Origin: Hyphomonadaceae bacterium
GTDB taxonomy: Bacteria; Pseudomonadota; Alphaproteobacteria; Caulobacterales; Hyphomonadaceae
Direction: 5' to 3'
NCBI GenBank assembly: GCA_016714495.1
Contig: JADKDU010000007.1
Coordinates: forward strand, 196,795-260,794
Length of the DNA: 64,000 bases
The position numbers were made by a program, and so were the translations under genes. Position 1 is the first letter of the stretch, and each line of letters begins with the position of its first letter. The notes beneath the pieces are model-generated. The model searched no databases. It was not told the origin of the DNA and saw nothing but the letters and a program-made list of their open reading frames with translations. Below are positions 42,467 to 52,193 of the stretch, one piece after another.

Positions 42467-44086
42467 CTATTTGCCCGGTTCGATCTTCAGCAGGACGCTG
42501 TCCGCGCCTTCGTCGGTGATGGCGTAGAGATAGCCGTCCGGGCTTTGTTCGACGTCGCGGATGCGCTGGTGCAGATCGAGCAGCAGCATCTCGTTGCGGA
42601 TCGGTTCCCACTTGTTGTTGAACACGATGCGCTCGATGTGGCCGGTGCGCGGGGTTTCACCCATGCGCATGGCTGCGACGAAGAGGTTGCCCTTCCAGGC
42701 CGGGAATTTGTCGCCGGTGTAGAAGACGAGGCCGCCCGGCGCGATCGACGGCACGTAGGTAATGTGCGGGCGGGTGATGCCGTTCTGGCTGGGGTCAGGC
42801 GAGATCGACCGGCCGCTGTAGTAGCGGCCTTCGCTCGAAACCGGCCAGCCATAATTGCCGCCGGCGCGCAGGATGTTGACCTCGTCGCCGCCATAGGGCG
42901 CGTTCTCGGTCGCCCACATTTCGTTGGTGGAGGGGTTCATCGTCAGGCCGAGGCTGATGCGGTGGCCCATGGTGAAGACTTCCGGGTTCGCATCCTTGCG
43001 GCCGTAGAACGGGTTGTCCGTCGGCGCCGTGCCATCGTCGTTGAGGCGCAGCGTCTTGCCGCCGTAATCGTCAGCCTTCTGCGCGCGCATCATCGAGGCG
43101 TCGGTGCCGAGGGCGGGACCGCCGATGGTGGCGTAGAGTTTGCCCTTATTGTCGAACTTCAGCTTGCTGTAGAAGGTGTCGACGTCATCGGAGACGAAGA
43201 TGTCCTTGCCCTCGACGATCGCTTTGCCGTCCCACTTGCCGCGGAAGATCGCATTCGAGCCGAGGTCCCCACGCGGCTTGTGGTAGGACATGTAGACGAG
43301 GCTGTTGTTCTTGAAATCCGGGTGCAGGGCGATGTCCATGAAGCCCGTGGCGATGCCGAGATTGGCGTTGACGGCGGGGGTGCCAGCGATGGGTTTGGGA
43401 TCAAGCTTGCCATTGCGGACGATGCGCAGCGTGCCGGCGCGCTCGACGATGAAGATGTCGCCATTGGGCAGGAATTCGATTGCGCGCGGGGCTTCGAGGC
43501 CGCGCGTGACGATCGTGGTGCGCAGGTTGCGCTGCTCCCAGGATTCGGACTCAAAGGGTCCATCGCCAAGTTTCGGCGCGGCCCAGGACGGCGGACGCGG
43601 AACTTCCGACGAGTCGCGCGGATCGCGGGCGCTGCGGACGGGGTAGGCGAACCCTTCGCGGTATTCTTCCTTCGCCGTCATGATCGTGCTGGTGCCGCCA
43701 CGGCCCATGTCGACCGGCGCGGTGATGAAGGCGATGACCTGTGCGCGCTGCTCGGGGCTGAGGGCTTTCGACTGCAGCGTCATCAGGCCGCCTTCGGACA
43801 GCGCAGCAGTGACGCGTTCGTGCTGGAAGGTATGCAGCTGATCGATTTGGGGCGCCGTGTCGTCGGCGCCATTGTGACAGACAGCGCAATAGGTGGCGAA
43901 AACCTGCTGCCCGGCGCTGACGGCGGCGGCGTCAATTGGGCGGGCCGGGGTCGAAGGCCGCGCGGTGGGCGACTCGCCCGTGGCGGTCGCGGCCGCCCCC
44001 ATGGACGTATCGGCGGACTGCGGGGCGGTGTTGCATGCTGCGAGCACCAATGTGGACGCGGCGAGAAGATACGACAGGCGTTTCAT
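42467..44086 (-). CDS. Cytochrome c-fused sugar dehydrogenase lipoprotein, copy 2
   Basis: 539 residues, paralogous to copy 1 over its full length; the last 40 residues differ at about one position. LAAC lipobox near residue 18, CAVCH heme motif near 72, then the PQQ dehydrogenase propeller (GDIFIVERAGTLRIV, HPDFKNNSLVYMSYHKPRGDLG, NAPYGGDEVN, NYGWPVSS). NAPYGG replaces HGPQGG at one active-site-like loop, so the two copies may differ in substrate. Located just downstream of holA on the same strand. Confidence 0.88.
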   Translation of the reverse strand: MKRLSYLLAASTLVLAACNTAPQSADTSMGAAATATGESPTARPSTPARPIDAAAVSAGQQVFATYCAVCHNGADDTAPQIDQLHTFQHERVTAALSEGGLMTLQSKALSPEQRAQVIAFITAPVDMGRGGTSTIMTAKEEYREGFAYPVRSARDPRDSSEVPRPPSWAAPKLGDGPFESESWEQRNLRTTIVTRGLEAPRAIEFLPNGDIFIVERAGTLRIVRNGKLDPKPIAGTPAVNANLGIATGFMDIALHPDFKNNSLVYMSYHKPRGDLGSNAIFRGKWDGKAIVEGKDIFVSDDVDTFYSKLKFDNKGKLYATIGGPALGTDASMMRAQKADDYGGKTLRLNDDGTAPTDNPFYGRKDANPEVFTMGHRISLGLTMNPSTNEMWATENAPYGGDEVNILRAGGNYGWPVSSEGRYYSGRSISPDPSQNGITRPHITYVPSIAPGGLVFYTGDKFPAWKGNLFVAAMRMGETPRTGHIERIVFNNKWEPIRNEMLLLDLHQRIRDVEQSPDGYLYAITDEGADSVLLKIEPGK

Positions 44087-44170
44087 GGAATTCCCCGAGA
44101 TCAAGTTTTGAAACATAAAAGTGCGAAACTGACCCATAGTCACGCTGCATTGCGGCATGACCGTCGCACC

Positions 44171-45184
44171 TTATAGTGAGCGGGTCGCGATTTTGTGGAT
44201 CAGGTTCCTGACGATCGCGTCCGAAGGCGCGCCAGCCTGCTTGCAGGACTTCTCGGCCTCGTAAAGACGCGTGAAGGCGCGATGGATGACAGGGGCGCGC
44301 CAGTCGCGGATCGCGCGGGAGAAGGCTGCCCATTCCTTTTCGAAAATGGGCGGGCGCAGGCGCATGCCGGTTCCCGCGCCTGACGCAACGGCGTCCGATA
44401 CGCGCAGCATGCGGAAGTGGAGCGTGCGCAAGGCGGAGATCGGGTTTCCGCCAGCGTCGAGATAGCGATTGATCGAAAGCGTGGCCTGCGGGGCGTCGCC
44501 GAGGATGGCGGCGTCGGCGGCGTCGTCTGCGCCGCGCGGCTGTTCGGCGGAGGCGAGCTGGCTGATGTCGGCGAGGGTGATCGAGCGGCCAAGGCCGATG
44601 GCGTAGAGTTCCACTTTCTCGAGTTCGGACAGGGCAAGGCGGCGGTCGCCGGGCAGGTCGGCGGCGAAGACGGCGAGGGCTTCGGGTTCGATCGCGACGC
44701 CGGCGGCGGCCAGCCGTTTGGTCACGAGATCAGAAACCGCCGCCTCGTCGTCGGCATAGAGCTGCAGGGCGACGGCGCTTTTGGCTTCTTCGAAGCCGAC
44801 GCGCAGCTTGTTGGTCTTGTTGAGCTCGCCTGCCTCGATGATCCAGAAGGCTTCGGGCGTGAGCGCGCCCTTGTCGATGTCGGCGAGGATTTCGAGCAGG
44901 TATTTCGAGCTGGCGTCCTTGTCGACACGCACACGGATCAGGCGTTCCCCGCCCATCAGCGAACGGGCGACGAGTTCGTCGCCCAGCATCTGCGGGTCCC
45001 GTTTGAGGTCTTCGTCGTGGAGCTTGATGATGTTGAACGGGTCGGGCGAGGGCAGCCAATTGTAGGCGAGCGTGTCCGCGCTGGTGGAGACGAGGCCCGG
45101 GTCAGCGCCGAAGATCAGCGCGATGCGGGTTGCGCCCTGCGGCTTCTCGCAGAAGGCCAAGGCGCGGGGGCCGGCCTGCTTCAC
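44171..45184 (-). CDS. holA: DNA polymerase III delta subunit
   Basis: 337 residues, the clamp-loader wrench that opens the beta clamp. Recognisable parts: ALIFGADPGLVSTSAD near the N-terminus, SLMGGERLIRV, LPGDRRLALSELEKVELYA near 185 and ALRTLHFRMLRV. The start overlaps the lptE stop (ATGA). It lies downstream of lptE, a gene order also common in relatives. Confidence 0.93.
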   Translation of the reverse strand: MKQAGPRALAFCEKPQGATRIALIFGADPGLVSTSADTLAYNWLPSPDPFNIIKLHDEDLKRDPQMLGDELVARSLMGGERLIRVRVDKDASSKYLLEILADIDKGALTPEAFWIIEAGELNKTNKLRVGFEEAKSAVALQLYADDEAAVSDLVTKRLAAAGVAIEPEALAVFAADLPGDRRLALSELEKVELYAIGLGRSITLADISQLASAEQPRGADDAADAAILGDAPQATLSINRYLDAGGNPISALRTLHFRMLRVSDAVASGAGTGMRLRPPIFEKEWAAFSRAIRDWRAPVIHRAFTRLYEAEKSCKQAGAPSDAIVRNLIHKIATRSL

Positions 45185-45714
45185 GGTGTGGCGGGCGCCG
45201 GCGCTGGCGTCGTGGCTGCAGGCTTCGCGGGGGTCTGGCGGCCGGCAGCGATCAGCACGTCGGAGCGGATCGAACGGGCGAGGAGTTCTGCGAGGCGTTC
45301 CTGCGCGGCCGTCTGGGCGGCCAGGTCGGCATAGGCGGCGTCGGCAAAGTTGAACGAGGCGCGCTCGCTAACCACCCCGGTCGCGAGCACGGCCCCGTTC
45401 GGGGCTTTCAGCGTCCATGTCGCGCTGCCGATATAGTCGGATCGCGAGGCGGCCTGGTCAGGCGCGAAGGCGAGGCGCTCGACGCCCTGGCTCAGCGAGA
45501 TGTCCAGATTGGCCGCAGGGACGCCGGGAACGCCGCGGCCAATCGTGCGGGCGAGTTCATTGCGTAGATAATGCCCGGTGCGGCCCGGAATTTCGGCGAT
45601 GGTGATCGGGCCGGAGTTCTGGAACGCTGCGCCTTGTCCGCCGCCATAGACCGGCGTGAAGCCGCAGGCGGCAAGCGAAACCATTGCAAGCGCAAGAAGG
45701 GCGGCTCTGATCAT
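45181..45714 (-). CDS. lptE: LPS-assembly lipoprotein LptE
   Basis: 177 residues. A lipoprotein signal ends SLAAC with the cysteine at 17, followed by GFTPVYG, the classic LptE start; the body has NELARTIGRG and RASFNFADAAYADLAAQTAAQERLAELLA. It ends with a Pro/Ala-rich tail (residues 155-177). LptE plugs LptD in the outer membrane. Between leuS and holA with both junctions overlapping. Confidence 0.93.
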   Translation of the reverse strand: MIRAALLALAMVSLAACGFTPVYGGGQGAAFQNSGPITIAEIPGRTGHYLRNELARTIGRGVPGVPAANLDISLSQGVERLAFAPDQAASRSDYIGSATWTLKAPNGAVLATGVVSERASFNFADAAYADLAAQTAAQERLAELLARSIRSDVLIAAGRQTPAKPAATTPAPAPATP

Positions 45715-48327
45715 GACGCCACGATATTCACGATACGGCCGGGGACCACAATCACCTTTCGCACGGTCACGCCCGTCAGGTGCGGTATTACATTTTCATC
45801 AGCACGGGCGGCGGCTTCGACCGTTGCGGCGTCGGCGCCGGCGGGAACGGTGATTTCCGCGCGTTTCTTGCCGTTGATCTGCACGGGCAGGGTGACGGTG
45901 TCGGAGACCAGCAGGGCGGGGTCGGGTGTCGGCCATTTCGCGGTCGTGATGATGCCTTGACCGCCGAGCACGGCCCAGCATTCTTCGGCCAGGTGTGGCG
46001 CGAAGGGCGCAGCGATCTGGGCGAACAGTTTCAGCGCTTCGCGGCGGGCGGTGGCCATGCCGGGGACGGTCGACTGCTCGGCCTTGCGCAGGGCGTTGGC
46101 CAATTCGTTCATGCGGGCGATGCCGACATTGAAGTGGAATTTTTCGATGCCGGACGTCACATCGCGCACCGTGCGGTTAGCGAGGCGGCGCAGGTCGAGC
46201 GGCTCACCCGAGTCAGCTGGGCCATCATCTGACGCGGGAGCAGCTTCAACGAGCGCCCAGAGTTTCTGGATCGAGCCCCATGCGCCGCGAACGCCGGCGT
46301 CTGTCCATTCGAAGTCGCGCTCGGGCGGGGAGTCCGAGAGGACGAACCAGCGGGCGACGTCGGCGCCATAGTCAGCGATGATTTGGATCGGATCGACGAC
46401 GTTCTTCTTCGACTTCGACATCTTCTCGACGCCGCCAATGGCGACAGGCGCGCCGGTGGAGATTTCGATCAGTGCGCCGTCGCGCTTCTCGATCTCTTCG
46501 GGCAGCAGCCACACGCCGGACGCCGACTTGTACGTCTCGTGCGTGACCATGCCTTGGGTGAACAGGCCGGCGAAGGGTTCGCCGCTGGGCAGGTCGAGCA
46601 GGCCACAATCGCGCAGCGCGCGGGAGAAGAAGCGGGAATAGAGCAGGTGGAGAACCGCGTGCTCGACGCCGCCGATGTATTGATCGACGGGCAGCCAATA
46701 AGCGGCCTCCTCCTTGTTGATCGGCGTCTTCGATTTCGGATCGCAGAAGCGGGCGAAGTACCAGGACGAGTCGACGAACGTATCCATCGTGTCGGTTTCG
46801 CGTTCTGCTTTGCCTGAACATTTGGGGCAAGCGACGTGCTTCCAGGTCGGGTGGCGCGCCAGCGGGTTGCCGGGTTCGGAGAAGTCGGCGTTCTCAGGCA
46901 GAAGCACGGGGAGCTGATCGTCGGGCACAGGGACAGTGCCGCACGCGGCGCACTTGATGACCGGGATCGGGCAGCCCCAGTAGCGCTGGCGCGAGACGCC
47001 CCAGTCGCGCAGGCGGTATTGCGTTGTCGCTTCACCGGCCTGGCGATTGAGCAGCGCCTTGATCGCGGCCGTGATGGCGTCCTTTGTCGTGAGGCCATTT
47101 AGGAAGTCGGAATTATAGATCACGCCTTCGCCTGAATAGGCTTCGCCGCTCACCGCATAGGTTGCGGGATCGGCGCCCGGCGGCAGTACGACAGGCCTAA
47201 AGGGCAGGCCGTATTTTTCTGCAAACTCGATGTCGCGCTGGTCGCCGGCGGGCGAGCCGAAAATCGCGCCCGAGCCGTAAGTCGAGAGTACGAAGTTCGC
47301 CGCCCAGACTGGCAGCTCCCAGTTGGCGTCGAACGGGTGCTTCACGCGGATGCCTAAATCGACGCCGACCTTCTCGGCCTTCTCGATGTCGGCTTCGGAC
47401 GTGCCACGCGCGGCGCACTCGGCCATGAATTTCGCAACATCCGGGGCGCGACTTCGCGATCTGCTTCGTCAGCGGATGATCGGGCGCGAGCGCGAGGAAC
47501 GCGGCGCCGAACAGGGTGTCAGGGCGGGTGGTGAATACCTCGATGGGGTCGGTGGCGTGATTGCGCCCCTGACCGTCCTTGTCGCGCGGCAGGAAGTCGG
47601 GGGCGTGGGCGATCTCCCACCAGATCTTCGCGCCCTGGCTCTTGCCGATCCAGTTGCCCTGCATGGTGCGGACCTTGTCCGGCCAGCGGTCCAGGGTATC
47701 GAGCGCGGCGAGCAGATCGTCGCCATAGCGGGTGATGCGGAAAAACCATTGTTCCAGCTCGCGCTGTTCGACGACCGCGCCGGAGCGCCAGCCGCGGCCA
47801 TCAACGACCTGCTCGTTGGCCAGCACGGTGTTCTCGACCGGATCCCAGTTTACCTTCGCCGAGCGGCGATAGACGAGATCGTTCTCGAGCATCTTCAGGA
47901 AGATGCGCTGCTGCTGTTCGTAATAGTCAGGCTCGCAGGTTGTAACTTCCTTCGACCAGTCGAAGGACAGGCCGAGCGGGGCGAACTGGTCCTTCATGGC
48001 CTGGATGTTTTCGAGCGTCCATTTGCGCGGCTGCGCTTGTCTCTCGATGGCGGCGTTTTCAGCAGGCAGGCCGAATGCGTCCCAGCCCATCGGGTGCAGG
48101 ACGTTGTAGCCGTTGGCGATGCGGTAACGCGCGACGACATCGCCCATCGCATAATTGCGGACATGGCCCATGTGGAGGCGGCCCGACGGGTAGGGGAACA
48201 TCTCGAGGACGTAGGCCTTGGGCATGTCGCCCGCTTCCTTCGCGGACTTCGCACGAAAAACGTTCGCGCGTTCCCACGCGGCGCGCCATTTCGGCTCGGT
48301 TTCCTTCGGATTGTAGCGGGTCGCCAT
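45711..48327 (-). CDS. leuS: Leucyl-tRNA synthetase, with one-base frameshift
   Basis: Two frames join into one complete LeuRS of about 870 residues. The N-terminal part (48327 down to about 47446) has the HIGH-type motif PYPSGRLHMGHVRNY and ends IAKSRP; the C-terminal part (from about 47440) starts DVAKFMAECAARGTS and holds the editing domain, the zinc-like CxxC region and KMSKSKKN. The break is in a G-run (GGGG, 47443-47446 on the plus strand), which has one base too many. LeuRS is essential, so a base-call or assembly error is the likeliest explanation. The stop overlaps the lptE start (ATGA). Confidence 0.9.
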
Positions 48328-48399
48328 CAAGTCGCTCGTCTGCTCGTTTATTCGCCGGAACTGACATATCCCGGCGTCGAGCGGAAGGCGACGCCGAGA

Positions 48400-48855
48400 C
48401 TACTGGATGCCGCTAAGTCGCAGCTCGCGGGCTTTCGAGAGAATGGCGTTCTCAAGAGCGACATTGGTGTCCGGGCTGACCGAGGCGGGCGTCCACACGC
48501 CGTTGGTCAAGGTCTCGCGGAAAACGGCGGCGGAGACGCCGTCGGCGCGCAGGCGGGTGTCGAGAATGTAGACGGTCGCCTTCATGCGCTCGTCTTTCTT
48601 CTCCGGGTTGGCGTACCAGTCGGTGATGATGACGCCGCCATAAGGGTCGGCCGAGGCGAGCGGCAGGAAGGACAGGGTGTCAAGCGAGGCGCGCCAGAGA
48701 TAGGCGTTGACGCCGAGCGCCCCGTTTTCTTCCGGGCCAATGTCGGCGCTGGAGGCGGTCGAAGTGTTTGCGGTCTCGGATCCGAAAATCGAGCAGCCGG
48801 AGACGCCGACGAGGGCGGTGGCGACCACAGCCGCTAGGGCGATACGGGAAAACAT
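48400..48855 (-). CDS. DUF3576 lipoprotein
   Basis: 151 residues. A signal peptide with a VSGC lipobox (cysteine near 21) is followed by the DUF3576 body: GVNAYLWRASLDTLSFLPLASADPYGGVIITDWYANP and the ending LENAILSKARELRLSG. DUF3576 proteins are common upstream of leuS-lptE-holA in Alphaproteobacteria, suggesting a shared envelope function. An 8-bp inverted repeat CGGCGTCG/CGACGCCG (48372-48396) lies between this gene and leuS. Confidence 0.9.
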   Translation of the reverse strand: MFSRIALAAVVATALVGVSGCSIFGSETANTSTASSADIGPEENGALGVNAYLWRASLDTLSFLPLASADPYGGVIITDWYANPEKKDERMKATVYILDTRLRADGVSAAVFRETLTNGVWTPASVSPDTNVALENAILSKARELRLSGIQ

Positions 48856-49024
48856 CACGACTTTAACTCCGTTGCCCGGCGCGCGTCGCGCCCCCGGAAG
48901 CCCAAGCAGCCGCTTCCTTAGCTTCGAGCCTATCCCACAGGCAAGGGCTGCTAGCCGTTAGCCTGGTCTTGAGACCGCCTCATATAGAGCGTGCATTGAA
49001 CTGAGATTGCGGAGGAATTCTGTC

Positions 49025-50278
49025 ATGCGGCGATCCCTGACGCTGGCCGTCCTTGGGGCAGGAACCGTCGTGGGGGCGGCTTTGCCGGCGCTCGCGCAGA
49101 CCGCAGATGGTGAATGGCGGGCCGATATCGAGATTACCGTGGCCGGATCGGCTGTGGATGACGAAACCCCGCTGGCGCCGGCGGCTGATAACGCCATGGC
49201 GTCGGCATTGCTGTCGGTGACGCGTTCGGACACGTTTGAGAACGGGCTGACGCTGGGCTGGCGTGGGGCGGTTCGGTATGAGCGCGACGCCCCGTCGCGG
49301 CCTGCCTTTACGGGCGTTCTGGGCGCCTGCCCCGCGACCAACGCTGCCTGCCCTCGCGTGCTCGGCGTCGGCGGTTTTTTCTCGCCGGTAAGCCCCGCCA
49401 CAGGCCTTTCCGTGGGCGGAGGCGTTGTCGATGAAGGCCCGTTCGGGGCGGTCGAGACGGCGGCCGTGTCGCTGGAAGGACCTTGGGGGGAGGGCGTTCT
49501 GGGCCTCGATTCAGGGGCGGCGGCGCGCCTGGACGCGCGGGCGCCGGCGGTGCTCCGGCGGGTGTCGGCTTTCTCGCCGGGGCTTGATCCGACAGGGCTT
49601 GGCGTCACCCGCGCCCGTAATGATGTGACGGGATCGTCGCTCAAGGCCACAGAGAGGAGCCCGCGCTGGCTCGATTCCCGGGTCGGCGCCAGCTACACGC
49701 CGGAGGCCAACGAGCGAACCGGCGATTTCGATCCTGATGTCGATGGCGGCGGGCAGGGCAAGGCCGGTCTCGAAAACGTCTGGGAAGGGGCAGCCTCCTT
49801 CGCCCGTCAGTTTGCCGAGCAGGACCTGCGTGTGCGGGCGGCGCTGACCTACACGAGCGCCGAGGCGACCAGTGAGGCGATTGTCATGCCTGGAATTCGC
49901 GCCTTCGGCGAGTACGAGGCTTGGGGGGCGGGACTGGAGCTAGAGCACGCCGGCTGGACCGGGGGAATTCGGTGGCTTTCGAGCAACAACGCCTGGGAAT
50001 CCGGAGGCGGAGACTACGAGGCCTGGGAGGCAGGATTAGTTCATCAGTCAGGCGAGTGGCGTGTGGGAATCGAAGGCGGTTGGGCCGAAGACCGCCTGTC
50101 TGGCATCGAGGGCGCATCTTGGCTGGTTGGGGCTAGCCGCAAGATTACTGACAATTTGGAGCTTGGGGTGGCGTGGTCGGCTGCAGACGCCGACCTTCCT
50201 GTGCTCATGAGTCCCAGTGGCAGTCACATAAATGCCAGTAATGACGGTTTAGTTGTCGAGTTGAGTGTGCGGAATTAG
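49025..50278 (+). CDS. Outer-membrane porin-like protein
   Basis: 417 residues with a signal peptide ending LPALAQ. The mature part has alternating amphipathic strands and an EYEAWGAGLELEHAGW / EWRVGIEGGWAEDRL pattern ending LVVELSVRN, as in Gram-negative porins. A Gly/Asp-rich stretch (about 230-245) resembles a surface loop. Probably a general porin; selectivity unknown. Divergent from DUF3576. Confidence 0.75.
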   Translation: MRRSLTLAVLGAGTVVGAALPALAQTADGEWRADIEITVAGSAVDDETPLAPAADNAMASALLSVTRSDTFENGLTLGWRGAVRYERDAPSRPAFTGVLGACPATNAACPRVLGVGGFFSPVSPATGLSVGGGVVDEGPFGAVETAAVSLEGPWGEGVLGLDSGAAARLDARAPAVLRRVSAFSPGLDPTGLGVTRARNDVTGSSLKATERSPRWLDSRVGASYTPEANERTGDFDPDVDGGGQGKAGLENVWEGAASFARQFAEQDLRVRAALTYTSAEATSEAIVMPGIRAFGEYEAWGAGLELEHAGWTGGIRWLSSNNAWESGGGDYEAWEAGLVHQSGEWRVGIEGGWAEDRLSGIEGASWLVGASRKITDNLELGVAWSAADADLPVLMSPSGSHINASNDGLVVELSVRN

Positions 50279-50378
50279 TGACACGTCCGGGATAATTATT
50301 GCCTTGTGGTCTGGACTTAATTCTCGTTAACTTTTGCGACGCGAGTCGCGCGTAGTATCTGAGGCAGGAGGGCAGGAC

Positions 50379-50879
50379 ATGCGCATCACCGCACATCTTT
50401 TTTGTCTCGCCGCTTCTTTGGCGGCTGCGCCAGCTTTTGCGCAGGTCGGGAAGGATAGCGTTCCTGTGTCCTCAGCTCCGCAAACGCTTTCCTCGTCCAA
50501 GCAAGACCTAACCGAGTCGACGGAAGCGCCGTCTCCGTCGCCGAACCTCGGCTTTGGCCTCCGCAAGGGCGGAACCGAGCGCACGCTGCTGCCGCTCGCG
50601 CCGATCCAGAAGGACGAATTAGCGCTGACCTGGCAGCCAGCCAGCAAATGGGGCCTGTCGCTGGACCTAACCAGCCGTGCGCCGAACGAGATCTTCCCGC
50701 AGGAAGAAGTGACCGCCGGCGTCACCTATCAGGTCACCCCGCGCTTCCGCTTTGGCGGCGGCGTCACGGTGAAGGGCGATTCGCTGGCCCAGTCGCTGTC
50801 GAGCCCGAACACGAATTTCGCGAACAACAAGGACGGGGCCGAGGCCTCGGTCCGTATCGAGTCGGCGTTCTCCTTCTAG
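50379..50879 (+). CDS. ntrZ: NtrZ-family periplasmic regulator
   Basis: 166 residues with a signal peptide (ending PAFAQ). The C-terminal half LTWQPASKWGLSLDLTSRAPN...VTAGVTYQVTPRFRFGGGVTVKGD matches the pattern of NtrZ, the Caulobacter periplasmic inhibitor of the NtrY sensor kinase. The N-terminal half is Ser/Pro-rich. NtrYX genes are not in this window. The stop overlaps the end of the convergent thiE-like gene by four bases. Family call by pattern recognition, so moderately sure. Confidence 0.65.
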   Translation: MRITAHLFCLAASLAAAPAFAQVGKDSVPVSSAPQTLSSSKQDLTESTEAPSPSPNLGFGLRKGGTERTLLPLAPIQKDELALTWQPASKWGLSLDLTSRAPNEIFPQEEVTAGVTYQVTPRFRFGGGVTVKGDSLAQSLSSPNTNFANNKDGAEASVRIESAFSF

Positions 50880-51514
50880 CCGCCAGACCATCCTGACATT
50901 ACGACGTCGACTGCCGCCCATCCGGCCGAGTAATTCATTGCGCGCGCGGCCGTGCGTTCATTGACGCCGCCAAGTGCGTAGACGGGAAAGCGGGCGGCGC
51001 GCGCCAGGAGGCGGAAGCGGAGCGCTCCCATCGCAGGGCCGGCGCTGGGGCTGGGGCTTGGGAAGATCGTCGAGACAAGTGTGGCGTCTAGGCCGAGTGT
51101 GCGGGCGCGGGCGATGCCGGCGCGCGAATGGGCGGACGCGGTTTCGATAAAGCGTGGACTGCGTTTGCGCACGCCGCGCAGGCGGGCTTCCGGCCAATGA
51201 ACGCCATCGGCGCTGATGCTGGCGGCAAGGGCGGGATCGGCAGAGACCAGCAGCACGAGGCCGCGTTGACGGCAGGTGCGGGCGAGTTTTGCGCCGACGG
51301 TGCAGCGATCGCGCGCGCCGAAGTGGCGATAGATGACGCCCCAGCCTTTGGGAAGACGCGCAGCGATGGCTGCGGGATCGGGTGTGCGCTTGGGATCAGT
51401 GACGAACCATGCGCGAGGAAGCAACCGCCCGTTACGTGCATGGGCGGGTTTCGCGAGGCGCGTGGCCGCGAGGAGCTTGCGGCGGATCGCGGCTTGGGGT
51501 TGAGACTGACTCAT
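50876..51514 (-). CDS. Thiamine-phosphate synthase-like protein
   Basis: 212 residues, a TenI/ThiE-like barrel: AWFVTDPKRTPDP near the N-terminus, GWGVIYRHFGA, GVHWPE, SAHS and PVYALGGVNERTAARAM near the C-terminus. It is a paralogue-type member (annotated as thiamine phosphate synthase in relatives); several usual ThiE phosphate-binding residues are altered, so true ThiE activity is doubtful. Its ATG overlaps the yggS ATG on the other strand (CATG). Confidence 0.75.
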   Translation of the reverse strand: MSQSQPQAAIRRKLLAATRLAKPAHARNGRLLPRAWFVTDPKRTPDPAAIAARLPKGWGVIYRHFGARDRCTVGAKLARTCRQRGLVLLVSADPALAASISADGVHWPEARLRGVRKRSPRFIETASAHSRAGIARARTLGLDATLVSTIFPSPSPSAGPAMGALRFRLLARAARFPVYALGGVNERTAARAMNYSAGWAAVDVVMSGWSGG

Positions 51515-52193
51515 GGACGAGATGGTTCTTCAGGAAATCACGGTGGCGCGCGCCGATGTTCTTGCGCGCATTGCCGCCGCCGCCAAGAGCGTGGGGCGCG
51601 AGGCTTCCTCTGTGGAGTTGGTTGCAGTGTCGAAAGTGCAGCCCGAGGAGCGGATCGCCGCAATGCTTGCGACGGGTCAGCGTGTGTTCGGCGAGAATCG
51701 CGTGCAGGAGGCGCAGAGCCGCTGGCAAGCGCGGCGCCAGGCGGGACTGAAGATCGAGTTGAGACTGATCGGACCGTTGCAGTCGAATAAGGCGAAGGAA
51801 GCGGTTGCGCTGTTCGACGTCATCGAGACGGTGGATCGCATGAAGCTGGCGGCGGCGCTGGCGGATGCGTGCGCCAAGGCGGGCAAGGCGCCGCGTCTCT
51901 ATGTTCAGGTCAACACGGGCGAGGAAGAGCAGAAGGCGGGCGTGGCGCCGCTGGATGCTGATGGTTTCATCGCATCGCTGCGACGCGACTATGGTTTCGC
52001 GATTGAGGGGTTGATGTGCATTCCGCCGGCGGAAGAGCCTGCGGGGCCGCACTTTGCGCTGCTGGCGAAGATCGCAGCGCGCAATGGCGTTACGAGCCTG
52101 TCGATGGGGATGAGCGCGGATTACGAGACGGCGGTGATGTACGGCGCGACGAGTGTGCGCGTGGGCTCCGCGCTGTTCGGCGCGCGAGGCTAG
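51513..52193 (+). CDS. yggS: YggS family PLP homeostasis protein
   Basis: 226 residues, alanine-racemase-like barrel binding pyridoxal phosphate. The PLP lysine is in VELVAVSKVQP near 36; FGENRVQEAQSRW, RLIGPLQSNKAK (usual HFIGPLQSNK), VQVNTGEEEQKAG and LSMGMSADYETAV complete the family. It starts on the opposite strand from the thiE-like gene with overlapping start codons. Ends four bases into the lysoplasmalogenase stop. Confidence 0.93.
   Translation: MDEMVLQEITVARADVLARIAAAAKSVGREASSVELVAVSKVQPEERIAAMLATGQRVFGENRVQEAQSRWQARRQAGLKIELRLIGPLQSNKAKEAVALFDVIETVDRMKLAAALADACAKAGKAPRLYVQVNTGEEEQKAGVAPLDADGFIASLRRDYGFAIEGLMCIPPAEEPAGPHFALLAKIAARNGVTSLSMGMSADYETAVMYGATSVRVGSALFGARG

Noticed and set aside
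42545..44176. Plus-strand frame of more than 540 codons opposite the second dehydrogenase
   Set aside because: Antisense composition; the minus strand encodes a clear lipoprotein-cytochrome-dehydrogenase.
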